Assembly: GCA_045644025.1 (NCBI GenBank)
Contig: JAZRGE010000013.1
Span: forward strand, 1 to 15,346
Source of the DNA: JAZRGE01 sp045644025
Lineage (GTDB): Bacteria; Bacillota; Clostridia; Oscillospirales; Acutalibacteraceae
DNA: 15,346 nt
Direction of reading: 5' to 3'
In this document: positions 7,878 through 13,865 of the stretch, in pieces
Position numbering within the stretch: the first letter of the stretch is position 1
Layout: each line of letters opens with the position of its first letter
Translations under genes and position numbers: made by a program
The notes under the pieces: generated by a model
Databases searched by the model: none
What the model was told of the DNA's origin: nothing
What the model saw: only the letters and a program-made list of their open reading frames with translations

Positions 7878-7950
7878 AATAATTCCCTCCGATATATTTG
7901 TTTTATAGCTTCGGCCGCTTTTTGCAGCCGTTTTTTACACTATGTACTCT

Positions 7951-7978
7951 ATTCTATTCCGCAGAAAAATATAGTCAA
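7951..7978 (-). promoter_or_regulatory. Probable sigma-A promoter of serC-serA
   Basis: TTGACT (7978-7973), a 16-nt spacer and TAGAAT (7956-7951) are present on the minus strand. About 100 bp of A/T-tract sequence lies upstream and could act as an UP element. The 5' UTR of about 65 nt holds a hairpin (CGGCTGC-AAAAA-GCGGCCG with one G-U pair, plus 7915-7933) that is not followed by a U-run. The rest of the 216-bp gap between serC and the ComEA-like gene (7979-8093) is A/T-rich, and I see no clear terminator in it. Confidence 0.7.
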
Positions 7979-8093
7979 CATATTTGTTAAAATTTTGTCT
8001 AACTTTTTTCAGAATTTTTGTATTTTTCTTTTTATTTTGTTAAATTTTTAACTATTTATTGCAAAACTATTTCCCCGATTTTAAGTCAACACG

Positions 8094-8435
8094 TCACACA
8101 CAAATATAATCCGCAATACTCTCCAGAGTCTTTTGGCCGATACCCGGCACGTTCATAATATCCTCTATGTGGCTAAAGGCGCCGTTAGATTCTCTGTAGG
8201 CCACAATATCCGCCGCCTTCTTTGCGCCGATACCGGGGATCTTTTGAAGTTCCTCAGCCGATGCGGTGTTGATGTTCACGGGAGATTGAGATTGAGCCGA
8301 AGATATGGGTGGGCCGTAGTTTACATAGACGTTGCGATGAGTAATTGCGGAATATATTGAATATCCCACCGTAACAATGCAAGCGAATACTATCACGCAA
8401 AGAATTATTCTCACGGCATTGCGATATGTTCTCAT
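8094..8435 (-). CDS. ComEA-like membrane-anchored helix-hairpin-helix protein
   Basis: The 113-aa protein has one N-terminal membrane segment (about 8-30, AVRIILCVIVFACIVTVGYSIYSAI), a short linker, and a ComEA-type double helix-hairpin-helix domain (53-113: VNINTASAEELQKIPGIG, then IMNVPGIGQKTLESIADYI). ComEA is the DNA receptor of natural competence: it is held at the outer face of the membrane and binds double-stranded DNA. Typical Firmicutes ComEA is about 200 aa with an SLBB-like domain between anchor and HhH; that domain is missing here, so this is a short form. AGGGGTGGGAG precedes the ATG, and a promoter-like sequence overlaps the end of the upstream gene. No comEB/comEC is adjacent. 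It may be true ComEA or a related single-pass HhH protein. Confidence 0.82.
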   Translation of the reverse strand: MRTYRNAVRIILCVIVFACIVTVGYSIYSAITHRNVYVNYGPPISSAQSQSPVNINTASAEELQKIPGIGAKKAADIVAYRESNGAFSHIEDIMNVPGIGQKTLESIADYICV

Positions 8436-8455
8436 TCTCCCACCCCTTTTTCTAC

Positions 8456-8484
8456 ATTCTAACCTTTCAGCAGATATTTTTCAA
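8456..8484 (-). promoter_or_regulatory. Probable promoter of the ComEA-like gene
   Basis: TTGAAA (8484-8479), a 17-nt spacer and TAGAAT (8461-8456) are present on the minus strand. The -10 overlaps the TAG stop codon of the upstream gene. The sequence running from the -10 into the ribosome binding site resembles that of the upstream gene's promoter at 8857-8885. Confidence 0.55.
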
Positions 8485-8836
8485 CAAATATCGACACAGC
8501 CTTTGCCGTTGCTCTCGCAAGACTCCCTATAGGCACATTGGAACCTATCGTAATATTATCAACTATTTGTATTTCGTCTCCCTTGCATTCCGGCACAATA
8601 TATTCGGGTGCATCCCAAAGCTTTTCCCGGTGGTATTTTATTATATCGGCCAGACGAAAAGAAAGCGACCGCGGGCCGAAGCCTGCCACCGAAATCACCG
8701 ATCTCATTTCGGATATATCATCTGCGTGGCTCAGGCGTGCAGTATAGCAAATTTTTCCGCATCCCTTTTGAGGCATTATGTTTCTAAGCTCCTCCATAAG
8801 GAATTTCATATAAAGATCGGTAAGTTCCCTATCCAT
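8459..8836 (-). CDS. Hypothetical protein, 125 aa
   Basis: I do not recognise this protein. The frame runs to 8890, but the ATG at 8836 follows AAAGGGGGGAGG and lies about 15 nt after a good -10 box, so the shorter form is chosen. It has no signal peptide or membrane segment and looks like a mixed alpha/beta cytoplasmic protein. It starts with an amphipathic helix (MDRELTDLYMKFLMEELRNIM), has a CGKIC pair (C26, C30), a GFGPRSLSFRLADIIKYHREKLW segment (52-74), and a C-terminal helix with SLARATAKAVSIFVEKYLL. It lies between clpC, whose terminator precedes it, and the ComEA-like gene 23 bp downstream. Normal codon use and a sound RBS support a real gene; the function is unknown. Confidence 0.75.
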   Translation of the reverse strand: MDRELTDLYMKFLMEELRNIMPQKGCGKICYTARLSHADDISEMRSVISVAGFGPRSLSFRLADIIKYHREKLWDAPEYIVPECKGDEIQIVDNITIGSNVPIGSLARATAKAVSIFVEKYLLKG

Positions 8837-8856
8837 TTTCCTCCCCCCTTTAGTAC

Positions 8857-8885
8857 ATTCTATGCCAGTCCCTTTTGTTTGACAA
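8857..8885 (-). promoter_or_regulatory. Probable sigma-A promoter of the 125-aa gene
   Basis: TTGTCA (8885-8880), a 17-nt spacer and TAGAAT (8862-8857) are present on the minus strand. It is placed just after the clpC terminator and leaves a 5' UTR of only about 14 nt. Confidence 0.65.
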
Positions 8886-8916
8886 AGCAAAGCCCCCGAG
8901 TTTTACTCGGGGGCTT
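8884..8916 (-). terminator. Terminator after clpC
   Basis: A perfect 10-bp stem (GCCCCCGAGT / ACTCGGGGGC, plus 8905-8914 and 8892-8901) with a 3-nt loop, extended by two A-U pairs, is followed by TTTGCTTTG on the minus strand. The U-run is broken, but the stem is very strong and it sits 4 bp past the clpC stop. Confidence 0.88.
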
Positions 8917-8919
8917 CCA

Positions 8920-11346
8920 TCACACCACATCAAATTTTATATCTTCACCCACAGCCTTCACTCTCACCTTTTTGCCTGCCTCCAGTTCTCTTCGCAGAAG
9001 CATCTCGCTTATGGGATCCTCTATCTGCATTTGTATAGCCCTACGAAGCGGACGGGCGCCATAAATCGGATCGTACCCCTTTTCAGCCAGAAGTTCTACC
9101 GCCCGCTCGTCAACATCCGTTTCGATACCCATATCTCCAAGCCGTTGTTTCAGCCCCTCCAACATTTTCTTGGCAATAGAGGCTATCTGAGGCTTTGTAA
9201 GCTTGCTGAAAACGATTATATCATCCACTCTGTTGAGAAATTCGGGCTTAAACTGTTTCTTCAACTCATTCATCACCGAATTTCGCATATCCTTTATATC
9301 GTCGTTGGGCGAATTATCGGAAAAACCAAAGGCTACACGGTGCTCACTGATAAGCCGCCCACCCACATTGGATGTGAGAATAATCACGGTGTTTTTGAAG
9401 TTGACCTTCCTTCCCCGTGAATCAGTCAGATGGCCCTCCTCCAATATCTGCAAAAGGATATTAAAGACATCGGGGTGCGCTTTCTCTATCTCATCAAAAA
9501 GCACAACACTATAGGGTGCGCGGCGTACCTTCTCGGTAAGCTGGCCTCCGTCGTCGTAGCCCACGTAGCCGGGCGGCGAACCGATGAGCTTGGAAACGGT
9601 GTGCTTTTCCATATATTCCGACATATCCAGCCTTATCATAGCCGACGCGCTGCCAAACATGGCCTCGGCCAAGCTCTTGCAAAGCTCTGTTTTTCCCACA
9701 CCCGTGGGGCCAAGAAATATAAAGGATCCTATGGGGCGATTTGGATCTTTCACGCCTGTTCTCCCTCGGCGAACAGCCTTTGCCACCGCCGCAACTGCCT
9801 CCTCCTGGCCCACCATACGACTATGCAGGATTTCCTCCATTTTTAGAAGTCTCTCCGATTCCTGCTCGTTTAATCTGCTGGTGGGAATTCCTGTCCAGCC
9901 CGAAACTATCTCGGCAATATCCTCGGGCAATACTTGGCTTTCTCCCTTTTCCTTGCGCTGCTTCCAGCCATCTTTTTGAGCCTTTATGCTTTCCTCTATC
10001 TTCTTTTGTTTATCGCGGATACTTGCCGCCCTTTCAAACTGCTGATTCTCCACAGCCTCATTCTTTTCCTGTTCAGCAAGCAGTAGATCGTTTTCCAACT
10101 TTTTTATATCAGGATTAGCTACCGAATCCCTAAGGCGCACTCGAGATGCCGCTTCATCAATAAGATCTATCGCCTTATCAGGCAGAAACCTATCGGCTAT
10201 ATATCTGGATGATAGCTCCACCGCCGATTTTATGGCCGCGTCGGTAATTCTCACCCTGTGGTGAGCTTCGTATTTATCCCTTAGCCCTCTTAATATCTTC
10301 TCAGCGTCCTCAGCCGTAGGTTCACCCACCATCACGGGCTGAAATCTTCGTTCCAGCGCCGCATCCTTTTCTATATTTTTTCGGTATTCATCAATGGTGG
10401 TGGCGCCGATCACCTGCAAAGTGCCTCTCGCCAGCATAGGTTTCATAATATTAGCCGCATCGGTAGAACCTTCCGCCGAGCCTGCCCCCACAATGGTATG
10501 CAGTTCGTCTATAAAAAGGATCACGTCGTCGGAAGCCGCCACCTCATCCAACGCCGCCTTTATCCGCTCTTCAAAATCTCCTCTATATTTTGTTCCTGCC
10601 ACCATACCTGTTAAGTCCAGCGCAACTATCCTTTTGCCGGCCAATATCTCCGGCACTTCCTTTTCGATTATCTTGCCGGCCAAGCCTTCGGCAATAGCAG
10701 TCTTGCCCACACCGGGCTCGCCTATAAGGCAGGGGTTGTTTTTCGTTCGGCGGCAAAGTATCTGTATGATTCTTTCTATTTCATCGGCACGGCCTATCAC
10801 AGGATCCAGCTTTCCCTCGGCCGCCTCTCGGCTAAGATCACGGCCGTATTTATCCAAAGTCGGCGTGGTAGTTTTTCCTTTGGCTTTAGTCGTTTCTTTT
10901 TTATCATTCTTTTCTTCTCCCAACATATCCGATGCTATTTCTTCTCTGCTGTGCCCCAGTTCTTCAATAAACTTCACAGCATAGTTATCCCCCTCTTCCA
11001 ATATGGCCGAAAGAATATGCTCGGTGCCAACAAAGCTATAGCCCGAAAGCCGAGCCTCGGCAATAGCCATCTCTAATATGCGTTTTGCTCTCGGAGTGAG
11101 ATGCTCGGGGGTAAGGCTCGTGGGATTACCGCGGCCTATCACCTCCTCCAGCAGAGAAAGTATTCCATCGGTTGTGATGCCCGAATTGCGCAACACAACC
11201 GATGCCGCAGAGTCCTCAATGCTTATGAGCCCTGCCAGAATATGCTCGCTGCCCACGTACACGTGCCCCATGCTCTGGGCGGTAGTTATAGCGTTATTAA
11301 GCGCCGAATTTGCCTTCTGTGTGAACCCGTTAAAATTGTATTTCAT
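8920..11346 (-). CDS. clpC: ClpC-type AAA+ protease ATPase
   Basis: ClpC unfolds proteins and feeds them to the ClpP peptidase. The 808-aa protein has a double Clp N-domain (about 3-143), AAA module 1 with Walker A GEPGVGKT (209-216) and Walker B VILFIDE (275-281), a short middle domain with a UVR-like segment (about 428-454), AAA module 2 with GPTGVGKT (546-553) and VVLFDE (614-619), and a D2-small C-terminal domain. AFGF at 672-675 corresponds to the VGF-type ClpP-docking loop, so partnership with ClpP is expected. The ATG at 11346 has GGGAGG 7 nt upstream; an earlier ATG at 11364 would place that RBS inside the gene. It stands alone: no ctsR, mcsA or mcsB is adjacent, unlike the Bacillus operon. 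Confidence 0.95.
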   Translation of the reverse strand: MKYNFNGFTQKANSALNNAITTAQSMGHVYVGSEHILAGLISIEDSAASVVLRNSGITTDGILSLLEEVIGRGNPTSLTPEHLTPRAKRILEMAIAEARLSGYSFVGTEHILSAILEEGDNYAVKFIEELGHSREEIASDMLGEEKNDKKETTKAKGKTTTPTLDKYGRDLSREAAEGKLDPVIGRADEIERIIQILCRRTKNNPCLIGEPGVGKTAIAEGLAGKIIEKEVPEILAGKRIVALDLTGMVAGTKYRGDFEERIKAALDEVAASDDVILFIDELHTIVGAGSAEGSTDAANIMKPMLARGTLQVIGATTIDEYRKNIEKDAALERRFQPVMVGEPTAEDAEKILRGLRDKYEAHHRVRITDAAIKSAVELSSRYIADRFLPDKAIDLIDEAASRVRLRDSVANPDIKKLENDLLLAEQEKNEAVENQQFERAASIRDKQKKIEESIKAQKDGWKQRKEKGESQVLPEDIAEIVSGWTGIPTSRLNEQESERLLKMEEILHSRMVGQEEAVAAVAKAVRRGRTGVKDPNRPIGSFIFLGPTGVGKTELCKSLAEAMFGSASAMIRLDMSEYMEKHTVSKLIGSPPGYVGYDDGGQLTEKVRRAPYSVVLFDEIEKAHPDVFNILLQILEEGHLTDSRGRKVNFKNTVIILTSNVGGRLISEHRVAFGFSDNSPNDDIKDMRNSVMNELKKQFKPEFLNRVDDIIVFSKLTKPQIASIAKKMLEGLKQRLGDMGIETDVDERAVELLAEKGYDPIYGARPLRRAIQMQIEDPISEMLLRRELEAGKKVRVKAVGEDIKFDVV

Positions 11347-11370
11347 TTTTTTGCCTCCCGTCATTTATCT

Positions 11371-11409
11371 ATTATGCCCAAAGCAGTTGAATAATGTTGC
11401 GAAGCGCAA
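11371..11409 (-). promoter_or_regulatory. Weak candidate clpC promoter with overlapping inverted repeat
   Basis: CATAAT (minus strand, 11376-11371) could be the -10 with GCAACA (11400-11395) 18 nt upstream as a poor -35. This would place the start about 18 nt before the clpC ATG. The inverted repeat TTGCG-AAG-CGCAA (11397-11409) overlaps the -35 region. No CtsR-type (tandem GGTCAAA) or CIRCE operator is present in the clpC upstream gap. Confidence 0.35.
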
Positions 11410-11423
11410 GCCGATTTTTTATT

Positions 11424-11459
11424 CACCAAATATGTAGCTGTGCCATAGAATGATGTTGA
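11424..11459 (+). promoter_or_regulatory. Promoter-like sequence of the cysteine-rich small gene
   Basis: CATAGAAT lies about 35 nt before the small gene. It can be read as a sigma-A -10 TAGAAT with TTCACC 18 nt upstream, or as a sporulation sigma-K site: CACC, a 16-nt spacer, then CATAGAAT, against the known pattern mACm-N16-CATAnnnTA with only the last base different. Which is right cannot be decided by eye. Confidence 0.45.
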
Positions 11460-11482
11460 GAGCTTGAAAGGGGGCAAACGGT

Positions 11483-11596
11483 ATGTGTAACGGTTTCGGC
11501 GGAAACAACTGCACTTGGGTCATCATCCTCATTCTCTTGCTGACCTGCTGCGGTTGCGGCAACAACGGCAACGATTCCTGCGGCTGCGGCTGCTAG
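11483..11596 (+). CDS. Cysteine-rich small protein, 37 aa
   Basis: An ATG with AAAGGGGG 8 nt upstream opens a 37-residue frame. The N-terminus is MCNGFGGNNCTW, then comes a short hydrophobic stretch (VIILILLL, about 13-20), then a glycine/asparagine/cysteine-rich tail (CCGCGNNGNDSCGCGC). Cysteines are at 2, 10, 22, 23, 25, 33, 35 and 37, making 22 percent of the residues. Own RBS, plausible promoter and a very strong terminator 9 bp after the stop show a separate monocistronic gene. The composition resembles small Gly/Cys proteins of Clostridia that databases label 'chorion class high-cysteine', and the layout recalls tiny Gly-rich sporulation proteins. Function is unknown; metal binding or disulfide cross-linking is a guess. 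Confidence 0.8.
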   Translation: MCNGFGGNNCTWVIILILLLTCCGCGNNGNDSCGCGC

Positions 11597-11605
11597 TCAG
11601 TGCCT

Positions 11606-11648
11606 GCAAAGGGGGCGGCGTTTTGCCGCCCCCTTTGCCTTATTTCTT
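11606..11648 (+). terminator. Terminator after the cysteine-rich gene
   Basis: A perfect 14-bp stem (11606-11619 with 11625-11638) containing GGGGGCGGC, with a 5-nt loop GTTTT, is followed by CTTATTTCTTTATTT. It isolates the small gene from the rpmG operon. Confidence 0.93.
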
Positions 11649-11732
11649 TATTTGCCTACATTATTATAATATATACATATATGCACCCTTTTCGATGCAG
11701 GAAATTTGCAGGAAAAGTTTGCAAAAAAATGC

Positions 11733-11761
11733 TTGACTTGAAGCACCTGCTGTGGTAACAT
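11733..11761 (+). promoter_or_regulatory. Sigma-A promoter of rpmG-secE-nusG-rplK-rplA
   Basis: TTGACT (11733-11738), a 17-nt spacer and TAACAT (11756-11761) form the promoter, with A-tracts just upstream that could be an UP element. The 5' UTR is about 94 nt and includes a hairpin GATGCG-TATTTTT-CGCATC (11792-11810) preceded by seven Ts. Confidence 0.85.
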
Positions 11762-11861
11762 AGTTTTACCTGTGCACAAGGGTCTTTTTTTGATGCGTAT
11801 TTTTCGCATCCACCTTGATGCAAAGGGAGGATTATAATTCCGTTAAACTGGAGGTGCCACA

Positions 11862-12011
11862 ATGAGGGTAAAAATCACTTTGGCTTGCACAGAATGCAAG
11901 CAGCGCAATTACAACACAATGAAAAACAAGAAGAACGATCCCGACAGGCTTGAGATGAACAAGAATTGCAGATTCTGCAAGAAGCATACTCTCCACAGGG
12001 AAACAAAGTAA
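11862..12011 (+). CDS. rpmG: 50S ribosomal protein L33, zinc-binding type
   Basis: The 49-aa protein begins MRVKITLACTECKQRNY and ends KKHTLHRETK, a classic L33. Cysteines C9/C12 and C36/C39 form the zinc ribbon of the C+ paralogue type, which in Firmicutes is the form used when zinc is plentiful. GGAGGT stands 6 nt before the ATG. It is the first gene of the operon, 15 bp before secE; rpmG-secE-nusG is a common order in Firmicutes. Confidence 0.96.
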   Translation: MRVKITLACTECKQRNYNTMKNKKNDPDRLEMNKNCRFCKKHTLHRETK

Positions 12012-12026
12012 GCTAGGAGCATTAAA

Positions 12027-12722
12027 ATGAAGGTATTAAACATCGTTTTCCGTATTGCATCCGCAGTGTTGGGAATCGCTGCATTTGTGCTCTTCTTCGG
12101 AAACTTTGCCGACATCACCAGCAATGGTGAGGTGTTCAGCCTGGCCGGTTCTCAGCTGGCTTTTAAGGACACCGTTAAGAGCACTGTTTCGGAAGCTACC
12201 TGGCAGATGTACAGATCTACAGATATCTTCTTCTGTATGATCATCGCCGCAATCGGTGCCGTTGTCAGCGCATGTTCCTTCAAGTCCAAGCGTTGCCGCG
12301 TTGCCGCTCCGCTCATCAACCTTGTGCCTGCTATCTATATGCTGGTCATTTCGTTGAGCGATCCCTATCAGTTCATCGATAGGCGTCCCCTGCCCAACGT
12401 CACCGCAACAGTATATGGCGATTTCGTGTACTACGCCACCGCCGCTCTGCTGCTCTGCTCCGTTCTGGGTATTGCCGCCATTCTTATCAATGATAGGCTG
12501 GAAGTTATTGCTTCCAAGGGTGCAAAGCTTTCCATTCCCGCTAAGGTAGTTCGTTTCTTCCGCGAGTACAAGAGCGAGATCCACAAGATCTCCTGGCCCA
12601 CCTTCCGCGCCGTTATTAAGAACACCGTTATCGTTCTTATCGTTTGCGCTGTGTTTGGTGCAGGTGTTTGGCTGCTTGATGCCGGTCTCGGATATCTCAT
12701 TAAGCTCATTATGGGCGTTTAA
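12027..12722 (+). CDS. secE: SecE translocase subunit with extra N-terminal membrane domain
   Basis: Residues about 170-231 are a complete Firmicutes SecE: the amphipathic cytoplasmic helix VVRFFREYKSEIHKISWPTFRAVI (174-197), then one membrane span (about 199-218) and a short tail. SecE clamps the SecY channel for protein export. Ahead of it lie about 165 residues with roughly four hydrophobic segments (about 5-25, 67-85, 93-110, 132-153) and two polar loops, one containing GEVFSLAGSQLAFKDT. Firmicutes SecE is normally 60-75 aa, so this is a fusion. AGGAG lies 7 nt before the ATG at 12027, and no Met codon occurs between residue 105 and the SecE core, so a separate short SecE start is not apparent. 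It lies between rpmG and nusG, the standard location. The role of the added domain is unknown. Confidence 0.93.
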   Translation: MKVLNIVFRIASAVLGIAAFVLFFGNFADITSNGEVFSLAGSQLAFKDTVKSTVSEATWQMYRSTDIFFCMIIAAIGAVVSACSFKSKRCRVAAPLINLVPAIYMLVISLSDPYQFIDRRPLPNVTATVYGDFVYYATAALLLCSVLGIAAILINDRLEVIASKGAKLSIPAKVVRFFREYKSEIHKISWPTFRAVIKNTVIVLIVCAVFGAGVWLLDAGLGYLIKLIMGV

Positions 12723-12734
12723 GGAGGTTCTTTT

Positions 12735-13265
12735 ATGGCTGGTTCTCAGGATGCTAAGTGGTATGTTGTTCATACCTATTCCGGTTATGAAAACAAGGTT
12801 GCCACAGATATCGAGAAGATTGTTGCCACAAGAGGCTTGCAGGAACTTATCACCGATGTGAAGATCCCCACCGAAATAGTCACCGAAGTTAAAGACAACG
12901 GTCAGACTAAAGATGTGGAGCGTAAGGTCTTCCCCGGCTACGTTCTTATCAAGATGGTGGTAACGGAAGTTACCTGGTTTATTGTCAGGAACACCCGTGG
13001 TGTAACGGGCTTTGTCGGCCCGGGATCCAAACCTGTCCCCCTCACCGATGCTGAGGTGGCAGCTCTGGGTGTAGAAAAGCACAGCATCGAAGTCAACTAT
13101 AAGGTCGGCGATCGTGTTACTATTATCGATGGTCCCTTGGAAGGCTTCTCCGGCGTTGTAGACGTGCTGGAGCCCGAAAAGAACAACGTAAACGTAGTAA
13201 TTTCTATGTTCGGCCGTGAGACACCCGTTGAGCTTGAGCTCGATCAGGTTGCTCTCGAAGATTAA
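12735..13265 (+). CDS. nusG: Transcription termination/antitermination protein NusG
   Basis: The 176-aa protein has an NGN domain (about 8-110: KWYVVHTYSGYENKVATDI and FPGYVLIKM) that binds the RNA polymerase clamp. A C-terminal KOW domain follows (about 122-176: YKVGDRVTIIDGPLEGFSGVVDVL). It modulates elongation and pausing and can link RNA polymerase to Rho or ribosomes. GGAGGT lies 6 nt before the ATG and the gap after secE is 12 bp. A structured 113-nt gap follows before rplK. Confidence 0.98.
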   Translation: MAGSQDAKWYVVHTYSGYENKVATDIEKIVATRGLQELITDVKIPTEIVTEVKDNGQTKDVERKVFPGYVLIKMVVTEVTWFIVRNTRGVTGFVGPGSKPVPLTDAEVAALGVEKHSIEVNYKVGDRVTIIDGPLEGFSGVVDVLEPEKNNVNVVISMFGRETPVELELDQVALED

Positions 13266-13276
13266 ATTGGTAATAT

Positions 13277-13318
13277 GCGGGATTTCCGCTGTTATTATGC
13301 GGCGTGCTGCGCCGTATA
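13277..13318 (+). other. Paired hairpins in the nusG-rplK gap
   Basis: GCGG-GATTT-CCGC (13277-13289) is followed by a 9-bp hairpin TATGCGGCG-TGCTG-CGCCGTATA (13296-13318, one G-U pair) that abuts the L1-like site. Neither has a U-run, so they are not terminators. They may help present the adjacent L1 site or act as processing signals. Confidence 0.6.
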
Positions 13319-13358
13319 GTGGGAGGAGCAAAAATCAGATTTGCTCTGCCTTTACCAC
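13319..13358 (+). promoter_or_regulatory. L1-binding site mimic upstream of rplK
   Basis: The RNA folds as GTGG/CCAC (13319-13322 with 13355-13358), an asymmetric internal loop (GA on the 5' side; TGCCTTTA on the 3' side), then GAGCAAA/TTTGCTC (13326-13332 with 13340-13346). This closely copies the L1 stalk helix of 23S rRNA, in which GGUGGGAGGC faces GCCGACCUUGAAAUACCACC. L1 is known to repress the L11-L1 mRNA by binding such a mimic in the leader. The fold ends 20 nt before the rplK start codon, and GGAGGT (13366-13371) follows. Confidence 0.75.
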
Positions 13359-13378
13359 GAATTATGGAGGTGTAAACA

Positions 13379-13804
13379 ATGGCTCAGAAAATTATCGGTT
13401 ATATTAAGCTCCAGATCCCTGCAGGCAAAGCCACACCGGCTCCCCCTGTTGGTCCTGCTCTCGGTCAGTATGGTGTAAACATCATGGCGTTTACAAAGGA
13501 GTTTAATGAACGCACAAAGAACGACGTAGGTCTCATCATCCCTGTTGTTATCACAGTGTTTGCAGACCACTCCTTCAGCTTTATCACCAAGACTCCGCCT
13601 GCTGCTGTTCTTATTAAGAAGGCTTGCGGACTGGACAAAGCTTCCGGCGTTCCCAACAAGACAAAAGTTGCAAAAATCACCAGCGAACAGGTCAGAAAGA
13701 TCGCTGAACAGAAAATGCCCGACCTTAACGCCGCTTCTGTAGAGTCTGCCATGAGCATGGTTGCCGGCACAGCTCGCAGCATGGGTATTGAAGTCGTAGA
13801 TTGA
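13379..13804 (+). CDS. rplK: 50S ribosomal protein L11
   Basis: The 141-aa protein has GYIKLQIPAGKATPAPPVGPALGQYGVNIMAFTKEFN at the N-terminus, the proline-rich signature of L11. It ends with the rRNA-binding domain (KVAKITSEQVRKIAEQKMPDLNAASVESAMSMVAGTARSMGI). L11 forms the GTPase-associated centre on 23S rRNA with the L10/L12 stalk. GGAGGT is 7 nt before the ATG. It is followed by rplA after 61 bp and is probably controlled by L1 through the site just upstream. Confidence 0.98.
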   Translation: MAQKIIGYIKLQIPAGKATPAPPVGPALGQYGVNIMAFTKEFNERTKNDVGLIIPVVITVFADHSFSFITKTPPAAVLIKKACGLDKASGVPNKTKVAKITSEQVRKIAEQKMPDLNAASVESAMSMVAGTARSMGIEVVD

Positions 13805-13816
13805 GATTGACACCCC

Positions 13817-13846
13817 GGGTGGGAGGAATTATCCGATTAACCACCC
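13817..13846 (+). promoter_or_regulatory. Second L1-binding site mimic, before rplA
   Basis: GGGTGG/CCACCC (13817-13822 with 13841-13846) encloses an asymmetric loop (GA on one side, GATTAA on the other) and an inner GGA/TCC stem with an ATTA loop. It shares the 9-mer GTGGGAGGA with the site at 13319 and keeps the CCAC closing strand. It ends 5 nt before the rplA ribosome binding site (GGAGGT at 13852), so bound L1 could block rplA translation directly. Confidence 0.65.
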
Positions 13847-13865
13847 AATATGGAGGTAAACAGAA

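Noticed and set aside
6639..8051. 470-aa plus-strand open frame opposite serA/serC
   Set aside because: It runs across two well-supported genes and their gap on the other strand. The length reflects codon bias that leaves few antisense stops.
7979..8093. A/T-rich stretch with GTTAAAAATTTAAC as a possible terminator or small RNA
   Set aside because: The repeat is A/T-only with almost no loop and is not followed by a U-run. It is more likely an UP-element-like or unstructured spacer.
11833..11838. Perfect TATAAT just before rpmG
   Set aside because: No acceptable -35 hexamer lies 16-18 nt upstream and there is no extended -10. The TTGACT/TAACAT promoter at 11733 is better. A secondary start is possible but not supported.
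12036..13331. 431-aa minus-strand open frame opposite secE/nusG
   Set aside because: It is antisense to two conserved genes and has no independent promoter or RBS support.
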